A stretch of 64,000 nt of DNA from Deinococcus grandis (GTDB lineage Bacteria > Deinococcota > Deinococci > Deinococcales > Deinococcaceae). Below are positions 35,526-48,174 of this stretch, piece by piece. Each line of letters opens with the position of its first letter. Positions within the stretch are counted from its first letter, which is position 1. Below the pieces are notes generated by a model. It made no database searches, was not told where the DNA came from, and saw only the letters and a list, made by a program, of their open reading frames with translations. Position numbers and translations under genes: made by a program. The stretch is from assembly GCF_001485435.1 (NCBI RefSeq), contig NZ_BCMS01000001.1:1745501-1809500 (forward strand). Direction: 5' to 3'.

Positions 35526-36095
35526 TTACGCCTTCGCGGCGCGTTCCATGCGGTCCAGAATGGCGCTCAGGCCGATCTCCAGGCCGCCTTGCGGGCCGCT
35601 GGCGCCGTAGAGGCCGCTGCGCTGGAGGCTGGCCGCGCCGTGCAGGAACGTCCAGTAGGCGACGGCGTGCCCGGTGTCGTCGGGGTGGCCGCTCAGCGCA
35701 CCGACGTGGGTCAGGAGGGCGTTCCAGAGGTGCTTTCCGGCGGTGGTCTTGATGCCGGGGGGTTGTTCGGGGCGTGGGGTCATCAGGAGGTCGTAGGTGT
35801 GCGGGCGGGTGTGGGCGAAGTGCAGGTACGCCCGGGCGATGGCGTCGAGTGCGGCGCGTGGGGCCTGGGTGTGGGCGGCAGCGGTGACGTCGTCGCGCAG
35901 GGCGTCGGCGGCGTGTTCGGCCAGCTGGTTCAGGAGGGCGTCGCGGCTGGCGAAGTGGCGGTACAGGCTGCCGGGGCGCACGCCCAGCGCGTCGGCGAGG
36001 GGCCGCATGGCGAGGGCGTCGGGGCCGCCCTGGTCGAGGAGGGTCTGCGCTTCCCGGAGGATGGTGTCCGGGGTGAGTTTGGCGGGGTACGGCAC
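35526..36095 (-). CDS. TetR/AcrR-family transcriptional regulator
   Basis: This 189-residue repressor has the N-terminal TetR helix-turn-helix (MRPLADALGVRPGSLYRHFASRD, about 30-52). The C-terminal region is the TetR_C/WHG-like ligand domain (about 85-180). The GTG start has TACACT 7 nt upstream, and that -10 sits inside an inverted repeat shared with the divergent promoter of the DUF2568-MBL operon. It therefore probably represses both itself and that operon. Ligand unknown. Confidence 0.9.
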   Translation of the reverse strand: MPYPAKLTPDTILREAQTLLDQGGPDALAMRPLADALGVRPGSLYRHFASRDALLNQLAEHAADALRDDVTAAAHTQAPRAALDAIARAYLHFAHTRPHTYDLLMTPRPEQPPGIKTTAGKHLWNALLTHVGALSGHPDDTGHAVAYWTFLHGAASLQRSGLYGASGPQGGLEIGLSAILDRMERAAKA

Positions 36096-36148
36096 GGTGA
36101 ACAGTGTACGTCTTGACGCCCGTCCGCCGAAGGTGTACGGTGTTCACC
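36096..36148. promoter_or_regulatory. Divergent leaderless promoters and TetR operator candidate
   Basis: GGTGAACAGTGTAC (36096-36109) and its imperfect complement GTACGGTGTTCACC (36135-36148) match at 12 of 14 positions. Each arm covers one -10 element: TACACT (36103-36108, minus, TetR gene) and TACGGT (36136-36141, plus, DUF2568 gene, with TTGACG at 36113-36118, 17-bp spacing). Both starts lie 7 nt from their -10. Confidence 0.65.
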
Positions 36149-36493
36149 ATGAAAGCGAACAGCGTTCAGCTTGGGTCGCCGTACCAGGTCAGCGCCGCCG
36201 ACCTGCTCGCCCTGACCACCGAACTCGTCGCCCTGGCCGCCGTCACCACCTGGGCTGCGCGCACGGGCGGCTGGCCCGCCGCCCTGGCCACAGTGACCAC
36301 CTTCGCAGCCGTGTGGGGCACCTTCCTCTCCCCCCGCGCCCCACGGCCCGTCAGGGGCGCCGCGTGGCCCGCGGCGAAACTCGCGGTGTTCAGCCTCGCC
36401 GCGCTGGCCCTGGCCGCCGTCGCGGGCCCCCTCCCGGCCGCCGTCTTCCTGGGCGCGGCCCTGCTGAGCACCGTGCACGGCGGCGCGCGGTGA
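36149..36493 (+). CDS. DUF2568 family membrane protein (YrdB-like)
   Basis: This 114-residue small membrane protein has about four hydrophobic segments (LLALTTELVALAAVTTWAA, AALATVTTFAAVWGTF, LAVFSLAALALAAVAG, AAVFLGAALL) and the conserved loop FLSPRAPRPVRGAAW typical of DUF2568. Function unknown. Its leaderless promoter lies within the TetR operator candidate, and its stop overlaps the MBL start (GTGA), so the two form a TetR-controlled operon. Confidence 0.85.
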   Translation: MKANSVQLGSPYQVSAADLLALTTELVALAAVTTWAARTGGWPAALATVTTFAAVWGTFLSPRAPRPVRGAAWPAAKLAVFSLAALALAAVAGPLPAAVFLGAALLSTVHGGAR

Positions 36494-37233
36494 CCCGGCC
36501 GCCCATCCGGCTGGCGCAGTTCGGCCTGATCAACGCGTACCTCGTGCCCGAACGCGACGGCCTGACCCTCATCGACGCGGGAGTGCGCGGCATGGACCGC
36601 CGCGTGAACCGCGCCGCCCGGCAGCTGGGCCTCCCACTGCGCCGCGTCGCGCTGACCCACACGCACAGCGACCACGTCGGCGCGATCGACACCCTGATGC
36701 AGCACTGGCCAGACGCCGAACTTCTGGTCGGCGCGGCCGACACCGCCAACCTCGCCGAACTGGGCGTGAGGACCGCACCCACCCGCCTCCTGCGCGACGG
36801 GGACCGCGTGGGGTCCCTGACGGTCATCGACACGCCCGGCCACTCGCCCGGTCACGTCGCGTACCTCGACGAACGCGACGGCACGCTGTACAGCGGCGAC
36901 ACCTTCGTGAACGTGCCGCGCCTGCGGGTCGCCAGCGTCCTGCACGCCGCCTTCCCCCTGCCCACCTTCGGCACGCACGACCCGGCGCAGACCACCCGCG
37001 CCGCCCGCGCCCTGCTGGACGTGCCGCTGCGCACACTGGCCACCGGCCACGGCCTGGTCATCCAGGGGCCGCTGCCCGCCATGCGCCGCGCTGTGCAGGA
37101 CGCCGAATCCGGCCGCGAACCGGGGGCGGTCACCCGCACCGTCTCCGGCTGGGTCGGGCACCTGACGCGCCTGAGCACCGACGGCGCGGTCGCCGGAAAG
37201 GCACTCGCCTACCGCGACAACCGCCCCAGCTGA
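36490..37233 (+). CDS. MBL-fold metallo-hydrolase
   Basis: This 247-residue cytosolic zinc hydrolase has the metal motif THTHSDHVGA (about 56-65), the third His in DTPGHSPGHVAYL, the Asp in LYSGDTFV and the last His in LATGHGLVI. It resembles YflN/glyoxalase II-like members with no fixed substrate. The GTG start overlaps the DUF2568 stop. A role in detoxification is plausible from the TetR control but not shown. Confidence 0.9.
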   Translation: MTRPPIRLAQFGLINAYLVPERDGLTLIDAGVRGMDRRVNRAARQLGLPLRRVALTHTHSDHVGAIDTLMQHWPDAELLVGAADTANLAELGVRTAPTRLLRDGDRVGSLTVIDTPGHSPGHVAYLDERDGTLYSGDTFVNVPRLRVASVLHAAFPLPTFGTHDPAQTTRAARALLDVPLRTLATGHGLVIQGPLPAMRRAVQDAESGREPGAVTRTVSGWVGHLTRLSTDGAVAGKALAYRDNRPS

Positions 37234-37249
37234 CACACAACAAGAAAGG

Positions 37250-37280
37250 CGGGACCGACGCCAGCTGGCCATCGGTCCCG
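37250..37280 (+). terminator. Hairpin after the MBL gene
   Basis: CGGGACCGA (37250-37258) pairs with TCGGTCCCG (37272-37280). It sits between the MBL stop and the 3' end of the opposite tRNA gene. The T-tract is poor. Confidence 0.6.
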
Positions 37281-37284
37281 TTCG

Positions 37285-37359
<75 letters not shown>

Positions 37360-37475
37360 ACGCGGCCTGACATGCTAGGCGATCAGGGCCGGTCCGCGCA
37401 AGGGGGGCGACCCGCCCCGGAGGCCGCCGCACGCGGCATTTGTGACGGCTGGCGTGCGTTTTCGCGCCAGTGGGG

Positions 37476-37481
37476 TATACT
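37476..37481 (+). promoter_or_regulatory. -10 element of rimP-nusA-ylxR-infB operon
   Basis: TATACT lies about 90 nt before the rimP ATG. No convincing -35 is seen. The leader so formed contains the terminator at 37505-37529. Confidence 0.5.
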
Positions 37482-37504
37482 GGGGGGGTAATTCCTCGAA
37501 CGGG

Positions 37505-37529
37505 GGTGGGCGGTTCGCTCACCTTTTTT
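37505..37529 (+). terminator. Leader terminator (candidate attenuator) ahead of rimP
   Basis: GGTGGGCG (37505-37512) pairs with CGCTCACC (37516-37523; one G-U) around GTT and runs into TTTTTT. It lies between the -10 and the first gene of the operon that encodes NusA, a factor that modulates such hairpins, so autoregulated attenuation is likely. Confidence 0.75.
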
Positions 37530-37571
37530 CGTGGAGGGGGTGGTTTCAGGCTGCTGGTCAGCCGACACAAT

Positions 37572-38030
37572 ATGAATAACAACGACAACAACAACTTAAT
37601 GCAACTCGCGAGCGGCGCCCTGGAACCCCTGGGCTTCGAGGTGCTGGAAGTGCAGATGCAGAACATGGGCGGCCAGCCGATCGTGCTGGTCCGCATCGAC
37701 CGTCTGGACGAGCAGCCGGTCACGGTGGACGATCTGGCGCGCGCCAGCCGCACCGCGGAAGCCGAGTTCGACCGGGTCGACCCGATCGCCGGGGAGTACC
37801 GCCTGGAGTTCGAATCCCCGGGCGCGAAACGGCCCCTGCTGCGCGCGCGGCACTTCGAGCGCATGCTGGGCCTCAAGGCCCGCGTGCGGGGCGACGGCCA
37901 CGCGTTCACGGCGCCCATCACGGCCGTGGACGGCGACCGCGTGACCTTCACGGTCGGCGGTGAGCCCGTCACGCTGACCGCCGGGACGTTCCAGGCGAAC
38001 CTCGCCGAGTTCCCCGACCGTCACCGGTAA
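37572..38030 (+). CDS. rimP: Ribosome maturation factor RimP
   Basis: This 152-residue protein is needed for 30S assembly. It has the N-terminal alpha/beta domain (LMQLASGALEPLGFEVLEVQM, VLVRIDRL, VTVDDLARASRTAEAEFD) and the SH3-like C-terminal domain (RLEFESPGAKRPLLRARHFERMLG). The ATG used gives an odd Asn-rich start (MNNNDNNNLMQ); an internal ATG nine codons later (37599) would start right at the conserved region. Neither has a strong ribosome binding site. First gene of the conserved rimP-nusA-ylxR-infB operon. Confidence 0.93.
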   Translation: MNNNDNNNLMQLASGALEPLGFEVLEVQMQNMGGQPIVLVRIDRLDEQPVTVDDLARASRTAEAEFDRVDPIAGEYRLEFESPGAKRPLLRARHFERMLGLKARVRGDGHAFTAPITAVDGDRVTFTVGGEPVTLTAGTFQANLAEFPDRHR

Positions 38031-38084
38031 CCCCCCAAGAATCGATTCGTGGGTGCCGGTGACGCACCCAGAAGGAAGCGTGAG

Positions 38085-39269
<1,185 letters not shown>

Positions 39270-39272
39270 CCC

Positions 39273-39563
39273 TTGACCGCCGCCCCCTCCCCTACCCCCA
39301 CGCCGAAGACCGGGCACGTGCCCGAGCGGACGTGCGTGGCCTGCCGTCGCCGCCGCGCGCAGGGCGAGTTCCTTCGCCTGAGCCGGGACGCGGACGGCCG
39401 CTGGCGGGTGCAGGAGGGGCCGCGCACGGGCCGCGGCGCGTACGTGTGCGCCGACAGCCCGGCGTGCTGGGCGGAGAAGCGGCTGCGCCGCGCGTTCGGA
39501 GCGCAGGCTCCGGTCGTCTCGCAGGCGCTCCTGAACCGATCCACTGATTTACCCCGCGCGTAA
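39273..39563 (+). CDS. YlxR-family (DUF448) RNA-binding protein
   Basis: This 96-residue protein has the family core PERTCVACRRRRAQGEFLRL, then TGRGAYVCADSPACW and LRRAF. Family members bind RNA and sit between nusA and infB in most bacteria, as here. A TTG codon 3 nt after the nusA stop is the most likely start, because it gives the short Ser/Thr/Pro lead-in before the conserved part. Four Cys (two CxxC-like pairs) could bind a metal. Confidence 0.92.
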   Translation: MTAAPSPTPTPKTGHVPERTCVACRRRRAQGEFLRLSRDADGRWRVQEGPRTGRGAYVCADSPACWAEKRLRRAFGAQAPVVSQALLNRSTDLPRA

Positions 39564-39593
39564 GAGCAGGCGCGGGTCTCACCGGAGGTGAGC

Positions 39594-41438
39594 ATGTCGA
39601 AAGTTCGTATTTATACCCTCGCCAAGGACCTTGGCGTCGAAAACGCGAAGATGCTGGACATCCTCGACGGGCTCGGCGTGTCCTACAAGAGCGTCAGCAG
39701 CACCATCGAGGAAGACACCGTCGAACTGATCAAGGAGATCCTGGCCGCCGAGGCCGAGGGCGGCGCACCCGCCCAGGCCGACGCCGACACGACCCCCGCG
39801 GCCGCGCCCACCGGGGCGCCCGCCCAGACCACCGCCCAGACCGCTCCTCAGGCGACCGAAGCGGCGGCCCAGACCGGCGCCGCCCCGGTGGCCGACCAGA
39901 CCGAGGCACCCGTGAGCACCGAGAAGGAAATCCCGCACCGCGCGCCGGTCGTGACCATCATGGGTCACGTCGACCACGGCAAGACCAGCCTGCTGGACTA
40001 CATCCGCAAGACCAAGGTCGCGGCGAAGGAAGCCGGGGGCATCACCCAGCACGTCGGCGCGTTCGAGGCGAAGACCAGCAAGGGCAAGATCGTGTTCATC
40101 GACACGCCCGGCCACGAGGCCTTCACGACCATCCGCGCGCGCGGCGCGAACGTCGCCGACATCGCGATCATCGTGATCGCCGCCGACGACAGCCTCATGC
40201 CGCAGACCCGCGAGGCCATCGCGCACGCGCAGGCCGCCAAGGTCCCCATGATCGTCGCGATCAACAAGGTCGACCTGCCCCAGGCCGACCCGGAACGCGT
40301 CAAGACCGACCTGACCCAGCTGAACCTCGTGCCCGAAGAGTACGGCGGTGACCTGGTCGTCGTGCCCGTGTCCGCCAAGACCGGCGAGGGCGTCGAGGAC
40401 CTGCTGGAGTACATCAGCCTGACCGCCGAGATCGAGGACCTGCGCGCCGACCCGAAAGGCACCTTCAGCGGCGTGGTCATCGAGGGCAAGGTGGACAAGC
40501 AGGCGGGCGTCCTGGCGACCGTCATGGTGCAGGAGGGCACGCTGCACGTCAGCGACTTCCTGGTCGTGGGCGAGAACTACGGCAAGATCAAGGCGATGAC
40601 CGACAGTAGCGGCGCGCGCATCAAGGAAGCGGGCCCGAGCACCCCCGTGCAGATCCTGGGCTTCAGCGAGGTCCCCAGCAGCGGCGAGAAGGTCATCAGC
40701 GCCAAGAACGAGCACGCCGCCCGTGAAGTCGTCGCCGGTCGCGCCGACGTCCGCCGCGACGAGGAAGACGCCCGCGACCGCCGCAAGGGCCAGCGCAGCC
40801 TCGAGGACCTCCTCGGGCCGCTGGGCACGATCCGCACCGTGAACCTGATCCTGCGCGCCGACACGCAGGGCAGCGTGGAAGCCATCCAGGGCATCCTCGC
40901 CCGCAAGGAAAAGGACGACGTCAAGATCAACGTGATGCTCGCCGGGATCGGTGCGCCCACCGAGGGTGACGTGCTGCTGGCCTCCACGGCCGAGGCGACC
41001 ATCCTGTGCTTCAGCGTCACCGCGTCCGGCGGCGTGAAGAAGGTCGCGGACACCAAGGGCGTGGACATCAAGTCCTACCGGATCATCTACGAACTCATCG
41101 ACGAGGTGGACCGCCTGATCAAGGGCAACCTCGAACCCGTGTTCGAGGAGAAGTACCTGGGCCGCGCCGAGGTCCGCATGGTCATCCGCCACCCCAAGAG
41201 CGGCAACATCGCCGGATCGTACGTCACCGACGGCAGCCTCAAGCGCAACGCGAAGGCGAAAGTCACGCGCGGCAAGCAGGTCGTGTACGAGGGCACCATC
41301 GTGGGCCTCAAGCGCTTCAAGGACGACGTCCGCGAAGTGCAGACCGGCTACGAGTGCGGCATCAACGTGGACTGGAACGACGTGATGGAAGGCGACATCA
41401 TCGAAGCCAGCGAGATGGTCGAAGTCGAGCAGAACTAA
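39594..41438 (+). CDS. infB: Translation initiation factor IF-2
   Basis: This 614-residue GTPase delivers initiator tRNA to the 30S subunit. It has one short IF2_N domain (KVRIYTLAKDLGVENAKMLDIL), an Ala/Thr/Gln-rich linker (about 55-105), then the GTPase with GHVDHGKTS (about 124-132), DTPGHEAF and NKVDL, and domains II-IV. The N-terminal region is much shorter than in E. coli, as in the Thermus/Deinococcus group. The ATG was chosen over a GTG two codons earlier because GGAGGTGA lies at the right distance. A strong terminator follows. Confidence 0.97.
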   Translation: MSKVRIYTLAKDLGVENAKMLDILDGLGVSYKSVSSTIEEDTVELIKEILAAEAEGGAPAQADADTTPAAAPTGAPAQTTAQTAPQATEAAAQTGAAPVADQTEAPVSTEKEIPHRAPVVTIMGHVDHGKTSLLDYIRKTKVAAKEAGGITQHVGAFEAKTSKGKIVFIDTPGHEAFTTIRARGANVADIAIIVIAADDSLMPQTREAIAHAQAAKVPMIVAINKVDLPQADPERVKTDLTQLNLVPEEYGGDLVVVPVSAKTGEGVEDLLEYISLTAEIEDLRADPKGTFSGVVIEGKVDKQAGVLATVMVQEGTLHVSDFLVVGENYGKIKAMTDSSGARIKEAGPSTPVQILGFSEVPSSGEKVISAKNEHAAREVVAGRADVRRDEEDARDRRKGQRSLEDLLGPLGTIRTVNLILRADTQGSVEAIQGILARKEKDDVKINVMLAGIGAPTEGDVLLASTAEATILCFSVTASGGVKKVADTKGVDIKSYRIIYELIDEVDRLIKGNLEPVFEEKYLGRAEVRMVIRHPKSGNIAGSYVTDGSLKRNAKAKVTRGKQVVYEGTIVGLKRFKDDVREVQTGYECGINVDWNDVMEGDIIEASEMVEVEQN

Positions 41439-41449
41439 GCTTCACCGTG

Positions 41450-41482
41450 AAAGCCGGAACCTCCGCGTGGGGTTCCGGCTTT
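41450..41482. terminator. Terminator after infB
   Basis: AAAGCCGGAACC (41450-41461) pairs perfectly with GGTTCCGGCTTT (41471-41482). The A/T-flanked stem can work for both convergent genes. Confidence 0.88.
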
Positions 41483-41550
41483 CTCATGCATAGGACGCAA
41501 CGACCAGCCCCCCCGCCACGGGGACGGGGGGGCTGGGGGTCGGGTGTGGA

Positions 41551-42126
41551 TCAGGTGCCGCTGGTGGTGCCGGTGGCGCTGCCCTGGTCGGTGCTGTCGC
41601 CCTGCGGTCCGTGGTTGTCCTGGCCGCGCGGGCCGCCGGGGCCCATGGGGCCGTCGTGGTGGCCGCCGCGTCCGGGGCCGCCGGGGCCGCGACCGCCGAA
41701 GGCGAAGGGGTTCTCCGCGAGGTGCTGTTTCATGTCGGCGGCGCGGTCGGCGGGGATGTCCCCGGCCTTCACGGCGGCGTCGATGGTGGCGGTTCCGGCC
41801 TTGACGGCGGCGGCCTTGAGTTTCTCGGGCGTGGTGTTCAGCTGCTTGGCGAGGTTGGTGATGAACGTGTCGGCGTAGTTGGTGCCGCTGCGCTGGGGGC
41901 GCTCGCCGGGCTGACGCTGCCCGGTCTGGCCCTGCTGCGACTGGTTCTGCTGGGTCTGATTTTGCCCGGTGCGCTGGCCGGGCTGGGCGGGCTGCACGCG
42001 CTGCGGGGCCTGGGCGGTGGTCGCGGCGCCGGTGCTGGCAGTGCCTGTACCGCTCTGCTGGGCGAGTACAGCGCCGACGGTCAGGGGCAGCGCGGCGAAG
42101 GCGATCAGGGGAAGACGGTTGTTCAT
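41551..42126 (-). CDS. Secreted Gln/Gly-rich protein, function unknown
   Basis: This 191-residue exported protein has a signal peptide (about 1-22, MNNRLPLIAFAALPLTVGAVLAQ). A Gln/Thr/Pro-rich low-complexity stretch (about 23-80) precedes a helical segment (about 83-140, with YADTFITNLAKQLNTTPEKLKAA and the paralogous repeat KAGTATIDAAVKAGDIPADRAADM), then a Gly/His/Pro-rich tail. The helical part resembles the short repeats of YckD-like/DUF2680-type secreted proteins, but I cannot assign a family firmly. AGGAG 13-17 nt before the ATG supports the start. Confidence 0.7.
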   Translation of the reverse strand: MNNRLPLIAFAALPLTVGAVLAQQSGTGTASTGAATTAQAPQRVQPAQPGQRTGQNQTQQNQSQQGQTGQRQPGERPQRSGTNYADTFITNLAKQLNTTPEKLKAAAVKAGTATIDAAVKAGDIPADRAADMKQHLAENPFAFGGRGPGGPGRGGHHDGPMGPGGPRGQDNHGPQGDSTDQGSATGTTSGT

Positions 42127-42277
42127 GGGGGGCACACTCCTGTTGACTGGGGGGCCTTGAACTGAGGGCCTGGGAATGGGGGGCGTCGGGTTCGGGTGGC
42201 GACGTCCGGACATCGGCCACGCAGGCAGTGTGCCGAACAGGTGTTAAGGGGCGGCTAATTGGTGTGGGGCCTTCTGC

Positions 42278-42283
42278 TATGCT
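42278..42283 (+). promoter_or_regulatory. -10 element of a leaderless TTG-start gene
   Basis: TATGCT lies 8 nt before an in-frame TTG, which it selects as the start. Confidence 0.5.
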
Positions 42284-42291
42284 GGGTCGCC

Positions 42292-42633
42292 TTGAGATTC
42301 CCGCGTTCCTTCCGACTGGCGTGGCAGCGTGCGCTGCTGAGCCTGCCGGGCCTTTTCCCGCTGCTGCCGCTGCTAGCCGTGGCGCTGGGTCAGCCCTGGA
42401 ACGTGCCGGAACCGGGCCGCTGGGCGGCGGGGAATGTCGCCCCGGCCCTGCCGGAGTTGCGGCCCGCGCCGCCGCCCGGCTCGCCCGTGCCGCTGCTGGC
42501 TGGGGACGCGCCCCGCCCGGTGGCCCTGCCGCCCGCGCAGGCCCGGTTCACGCTGGCGCTGCCCGTGTGGGCCGAGCCGCGCGTCAGACCGGCGCTGAGC
42601 GTGCTGGGGCGGCGGCAGTCCGACGGGGGCTGA
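42292..42633 (+). CDS. Small single-pass membrane protein, function unknown
   Basis: This 113-residue protein has a basic N-terminus (RFPRSFRLAWQR) and one hydrophobic helix (about 14-33, LLSLPGLFPLLPLLAVAL). The rest is Pro/Ala-rich and probably extracytoplasmic, with PEPGRW and repeated P-A-L-P motifs. The TTG is used as start because of the leaderless -10; a GTG 11 codons upstream would fall inside the promoter. It lies 53 bp before secDF on the same strand and may be cotranscribed. No family is recognised. Confidence 0.55.
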   Translation: MRFPRSFRLAWQRALLSLPGLFPLLPLLAVALGQPWNVPEPGRWAAGNVAPALPELRPAPPPGSPVPLLAGDAPRPVALPPAQARFTLALPVWAEPRVRPALSVLGRRQSDGG

Positions 42634-42686
42634 GCGTCCGCGTCCGACCGCCCACCCTGAATCTTTGCAGTGAACTGGAGTTGTGA

Positions 42687-44975
<2,289 letters not shown>

Positions 44976-45057
44976 CCCGGTCCTGTGGAGGTGGTGGCGT
45001 GGAGCGATCCCGCCGCCACCTTTCATTTGATACTTCCAAAGTGTTCAGACGTATCAC

Positions 45058-45087
45058 TCGACAGGCAGGGACAGGGCGGGGTATGCT
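45058..45087 (+). promoter_or_regulatory. Leaderless argC promoter
   Basis: TCGACA (45058-45063, one off consensus) and TATGCT (45082-45087) are spaced 18 bp apart, with the ATG 8 nt after the -10. This is the clearest complete leaderless promoter in the window. Confidence 0.7.
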
Positions 45088-45095
45088 GCCCGGCG

Positions 45096-46145
<1,050 letters not shown>

Positions 46146-46183
46146 CCGGCCACGCCCGCAGCCACCGGGAGGTGAGACAGGCA

Positions 46184-46217
46184 CGGCGGCCACTCCGGGA
46201 GCATGGAGTGGCCGCCG
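46184..46217. terminator. Bidirectional hairpin between argC and degV
   Basis: CGGCGGCCACTCC (46184-46196) pairs perfectly with 46205-46217 around 8 nt, between convergent stops. No T-tract. Confidence 0.65.
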
Positions 46218-46229
46218 GGTGTGACGGAA

Positions 46230-47072
46230 TCAGCCGAGCGGAATGGCGTTGAAGCCGTACGTGCCGGGCCCGACGTGCGCGCCGATCACGGGGCCCATGA
46301 GCTGCACGCGGCCGCGCTGCACGTTCAGGCCGCTGCCCACCATCGCGGTGCGCAGGGCGTTGATGCGCCCCGTGTCCCGCCCGGCGTGCATGATCGTGAC
46401 GCTCAGCGGGGTGTTCCCGAAGCGCTCCTTGAGGCTGCCGAGCATGTCGCCCGCCGCCTGATCCACCTTGGCGCGGCGGGTGGCTTTCAGTTCGCCCCGC
46501 TCGAAGGTGAGGACCGGACGGACGCCCAGCATGCCGCCCAGGAACGCCTGCGCGCGGCTGACGCGGCCGCTGCGGCGCAAGTAGTCCAGCGTGGCGACCG
46601 ACAGTTCGGCGTACATGCTGTTGCGGGCCTCCAGCACGGCGCGCGCCACCTGATGCAGCTCCAGCCCGGCGGTGACCTGATCGCGCGCCACCAGGGCCAG
46701 TTCGGCCAGCGGACCGCAGGCGACCTCGGTGTCGATCACCTGGATACGGCCCGCCTCGCCCAGCTGCTGCGCGGCCTGCTGGGCGTGCCGCACCGTATCG
46801 GACAGCTTGCCGGAGAGGTGCAGGCTGATCACGGCGTCGTGCGTGCTCAGCAGTTCACGGTAGCGCTGTTCAAAAGCGGCGACGCTCACGGGGGATGTGC
46901 TGGCGCTGCCCCCGGCGCGCATGTGGTCGTACACGGCGTCCGGGTCGATGTCCTGCCAGTCGGAGAAGGTGCGCTGCTGCATGCTGACCTGCAGCGGAAT
47001 GATGTTGATCCCGAGCTGCGCGGCACTGTCGGGGTGCAGGTCGCAGGTGGAATCCGTGAGAACAGCAATCAT
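46230..47072 (-). CDS. DegV family fatty acid-binding protein
   Basis: This 280-residue cytosolic protein has the DegV layout: VLTDSTCDLHPDSAAQLGI at the start, a first domain with SASTSPVSVAAFEQRY (fatty-acid carboxylate loop) and ISLHLSGKLSDTV, and a second domain with VATLDYLRRSGRVSRAQAFLG. It also ends in HVGPGTYGF. Members bind fatty acids and in Gram-positives pass them to FakA for phosphorylation; no FakA gene is adjacent. AAGGGGA just upstream supports the ATG. Confidence 0.93.
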   Translation of the reverse strand: MIAVLTDSTCDLHPDSAAQLGINIIPLQVSMQQRTFSDWQDIDPDAVYDHMRAGGSASTSPVSVAAFEQRYRELLSTHDAVISLHLSGKLSDTVRHAQQAAQQLGEAGRIQVIDTEVACGPLAELALVARDQVTAGLELHQVARAVLEARNSMYAELSVATLDYLRRSGRVSRAQAFLGGMLGVRPVLTFERGELKATRRAKVDQAAGDMLGSLKERFGNTPLSVTIMHAGRDTGRINALRTAMVGSGLNVQRGRVQLMGPVIGAHVGPGTYGFNAIPLG

Positions 47073-47203
47073 TCCCCTTATCTATTCCTTTGATGTTCAG
47101 GTGTCTGTGAGGTTCTCGGCTCGTCGGGGTCACACCCGCCAGCTCAATGCACCCTGCGCTGGGCGGAAAGAATCCTGTGACAACCGCCCGCTCCGCAGCG
47201 CCG

Positions 47204-47237
47204 TCCTGGCACGGTTCCCATCCTGGCACAGTTCCCA
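47204..47237. repeat. 17-bp tandem duplication
   Basis: TCCTGGCACGGTTCCCA is followed directly by TCCTGGCACAGTTCCCA, with one mismatch. It lies in the 217 bp spacer between degV and the lipoprotein gene. No other feature was seen in that spacer. Confidence 0.9.
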
Positions 47238-47289
47238 TAGACCCCGCTGACCGTCGCCACCAGCGGTTCCAGCACGCGGAGTCGGGTGG

Positions 47290-48012
47290 TCAGGGGGTCG
47301 GGGCAGCCGACCGCGCCGCGAGCCGGGCCAGTAGCCGGTCGGACGCACCCGCGAACAGGAACGCGTTCGACGGGACCGACAGCACCCCGGACGGCAGGTA
47401 CGCGGTCCAGTGCGGGTCGAGCGGCACGGCGTCGGGCAGTCCGGCGGCGCGCTGCAGGGCGTTCTGGTACGTGCCGCAGTCGAAGGCGTCCAGCTGGCCG
47501 TTCAGCAGGTACGGCGCGGCGCCCAGCCGGTTGATCTCGCGCCGGATGGCCTCCAGGTGTGTGGGCCTCACGCCGACGTCCACGACGAGTACGAGGTCGC
47601 GGCGCAGCAGGCTGTCCAGCGGCAGCTGCGCCGCGCCGCTGCCGAACAGGCCGGGTTCCTCGGCCATCTGATCGGCGCTGATCTTGCGGGTCAGGTGGCG
47701 GCACGGGCCCCACATGGCCGCGGCGTCCTCGCACGCGACGAGCAGACTGCCGAGCGGCGCGCGGCGCAGCGCCTCGGCCAGCGGGAGAACCTGCCCGGCG
47801 GGCAGTTGCGAACGCAGCCGCAGGTCGTCGGGCGTCCAGCGCGCAGCGGGAATGGTGGTCAGGGTCGTGAGGTCCGGGCCGACCGGGGCGGGCAGGCAGG
47901 CGCTCAGCAGCGCGGCCAGTCCGGCGGTCGCCGCGGCGCGCAGGGGGGCAGGCAGGGGCACGCGGGCATTCTGGCGCGTGGCGGTCATGGGGGCGTTCAG
48001 CGGCGCTTTCAT
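47290..48012 (-). CDS. Lipoprotein, possible permuted papain-like (NlpC/P60) fold
   Basis: This 240-residue exported lipoprotein has a long basic lead, then a hydrophobic segment ending in the lipobox LLSAC (Cys about 37). The rest has LPLAEALRRAPLGSLLVACED, CRHLTRKISADQM, DLVLVVDVGVRP, AIRREINRLGAAPYLLNG and FDCGTYQNAL. A His early and a Cys in F-D-C-x-x-Y late is the order of permuted YaeF/YiiX-like amidases; this is inference from motif order and may be wrong. GGGAGG upstream supports the start; an internal ATG at 47988 is an alternative. Confidence 0.65.
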   Translation of the reverse strand: MKAPLNAPMTATRQNARVPLPAPLRAAATAGLAALLSACLPAPVGPDLTTLTTIPAARWTPDDLRLRSQLPAGQVLPLAEALRRAPLGSLLVACEDAAAMWGPCRHLTRKISADQMAEEPGLFGSGAAQLPLDSLLRRDLVLVVDVGVRPTHLEAIRREINRLGAAPYLLNGQLDAFDCGTYQNALQRAAGLPDAVPLDPHWTAYLPSGVLSVPSNAFLFAGASDRLLARLAARSAAPTP

Positions 48013-48174
48013 GGTGTCCTGACCTCCCGGACCCTGGCGGACCCGCGCCTGCCGCAGGCGGATTCCGGCAGTTTCAGCATCAGGTCGGCATCCGCGCCTG
48101 CCCCGCCAGCCCACCGGCGCGGCTTGACGGGTCTGCGCGGGTGGACCGCCCCCGAGCACCGACCGGCGCCCAGC

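Noticed and set aside
37431..37475. -35 box for the rimP operon
   Set aside because: TTGTGA and TTTTCG are present but spaced 30 and 11 bp from the -10, which is not usable.
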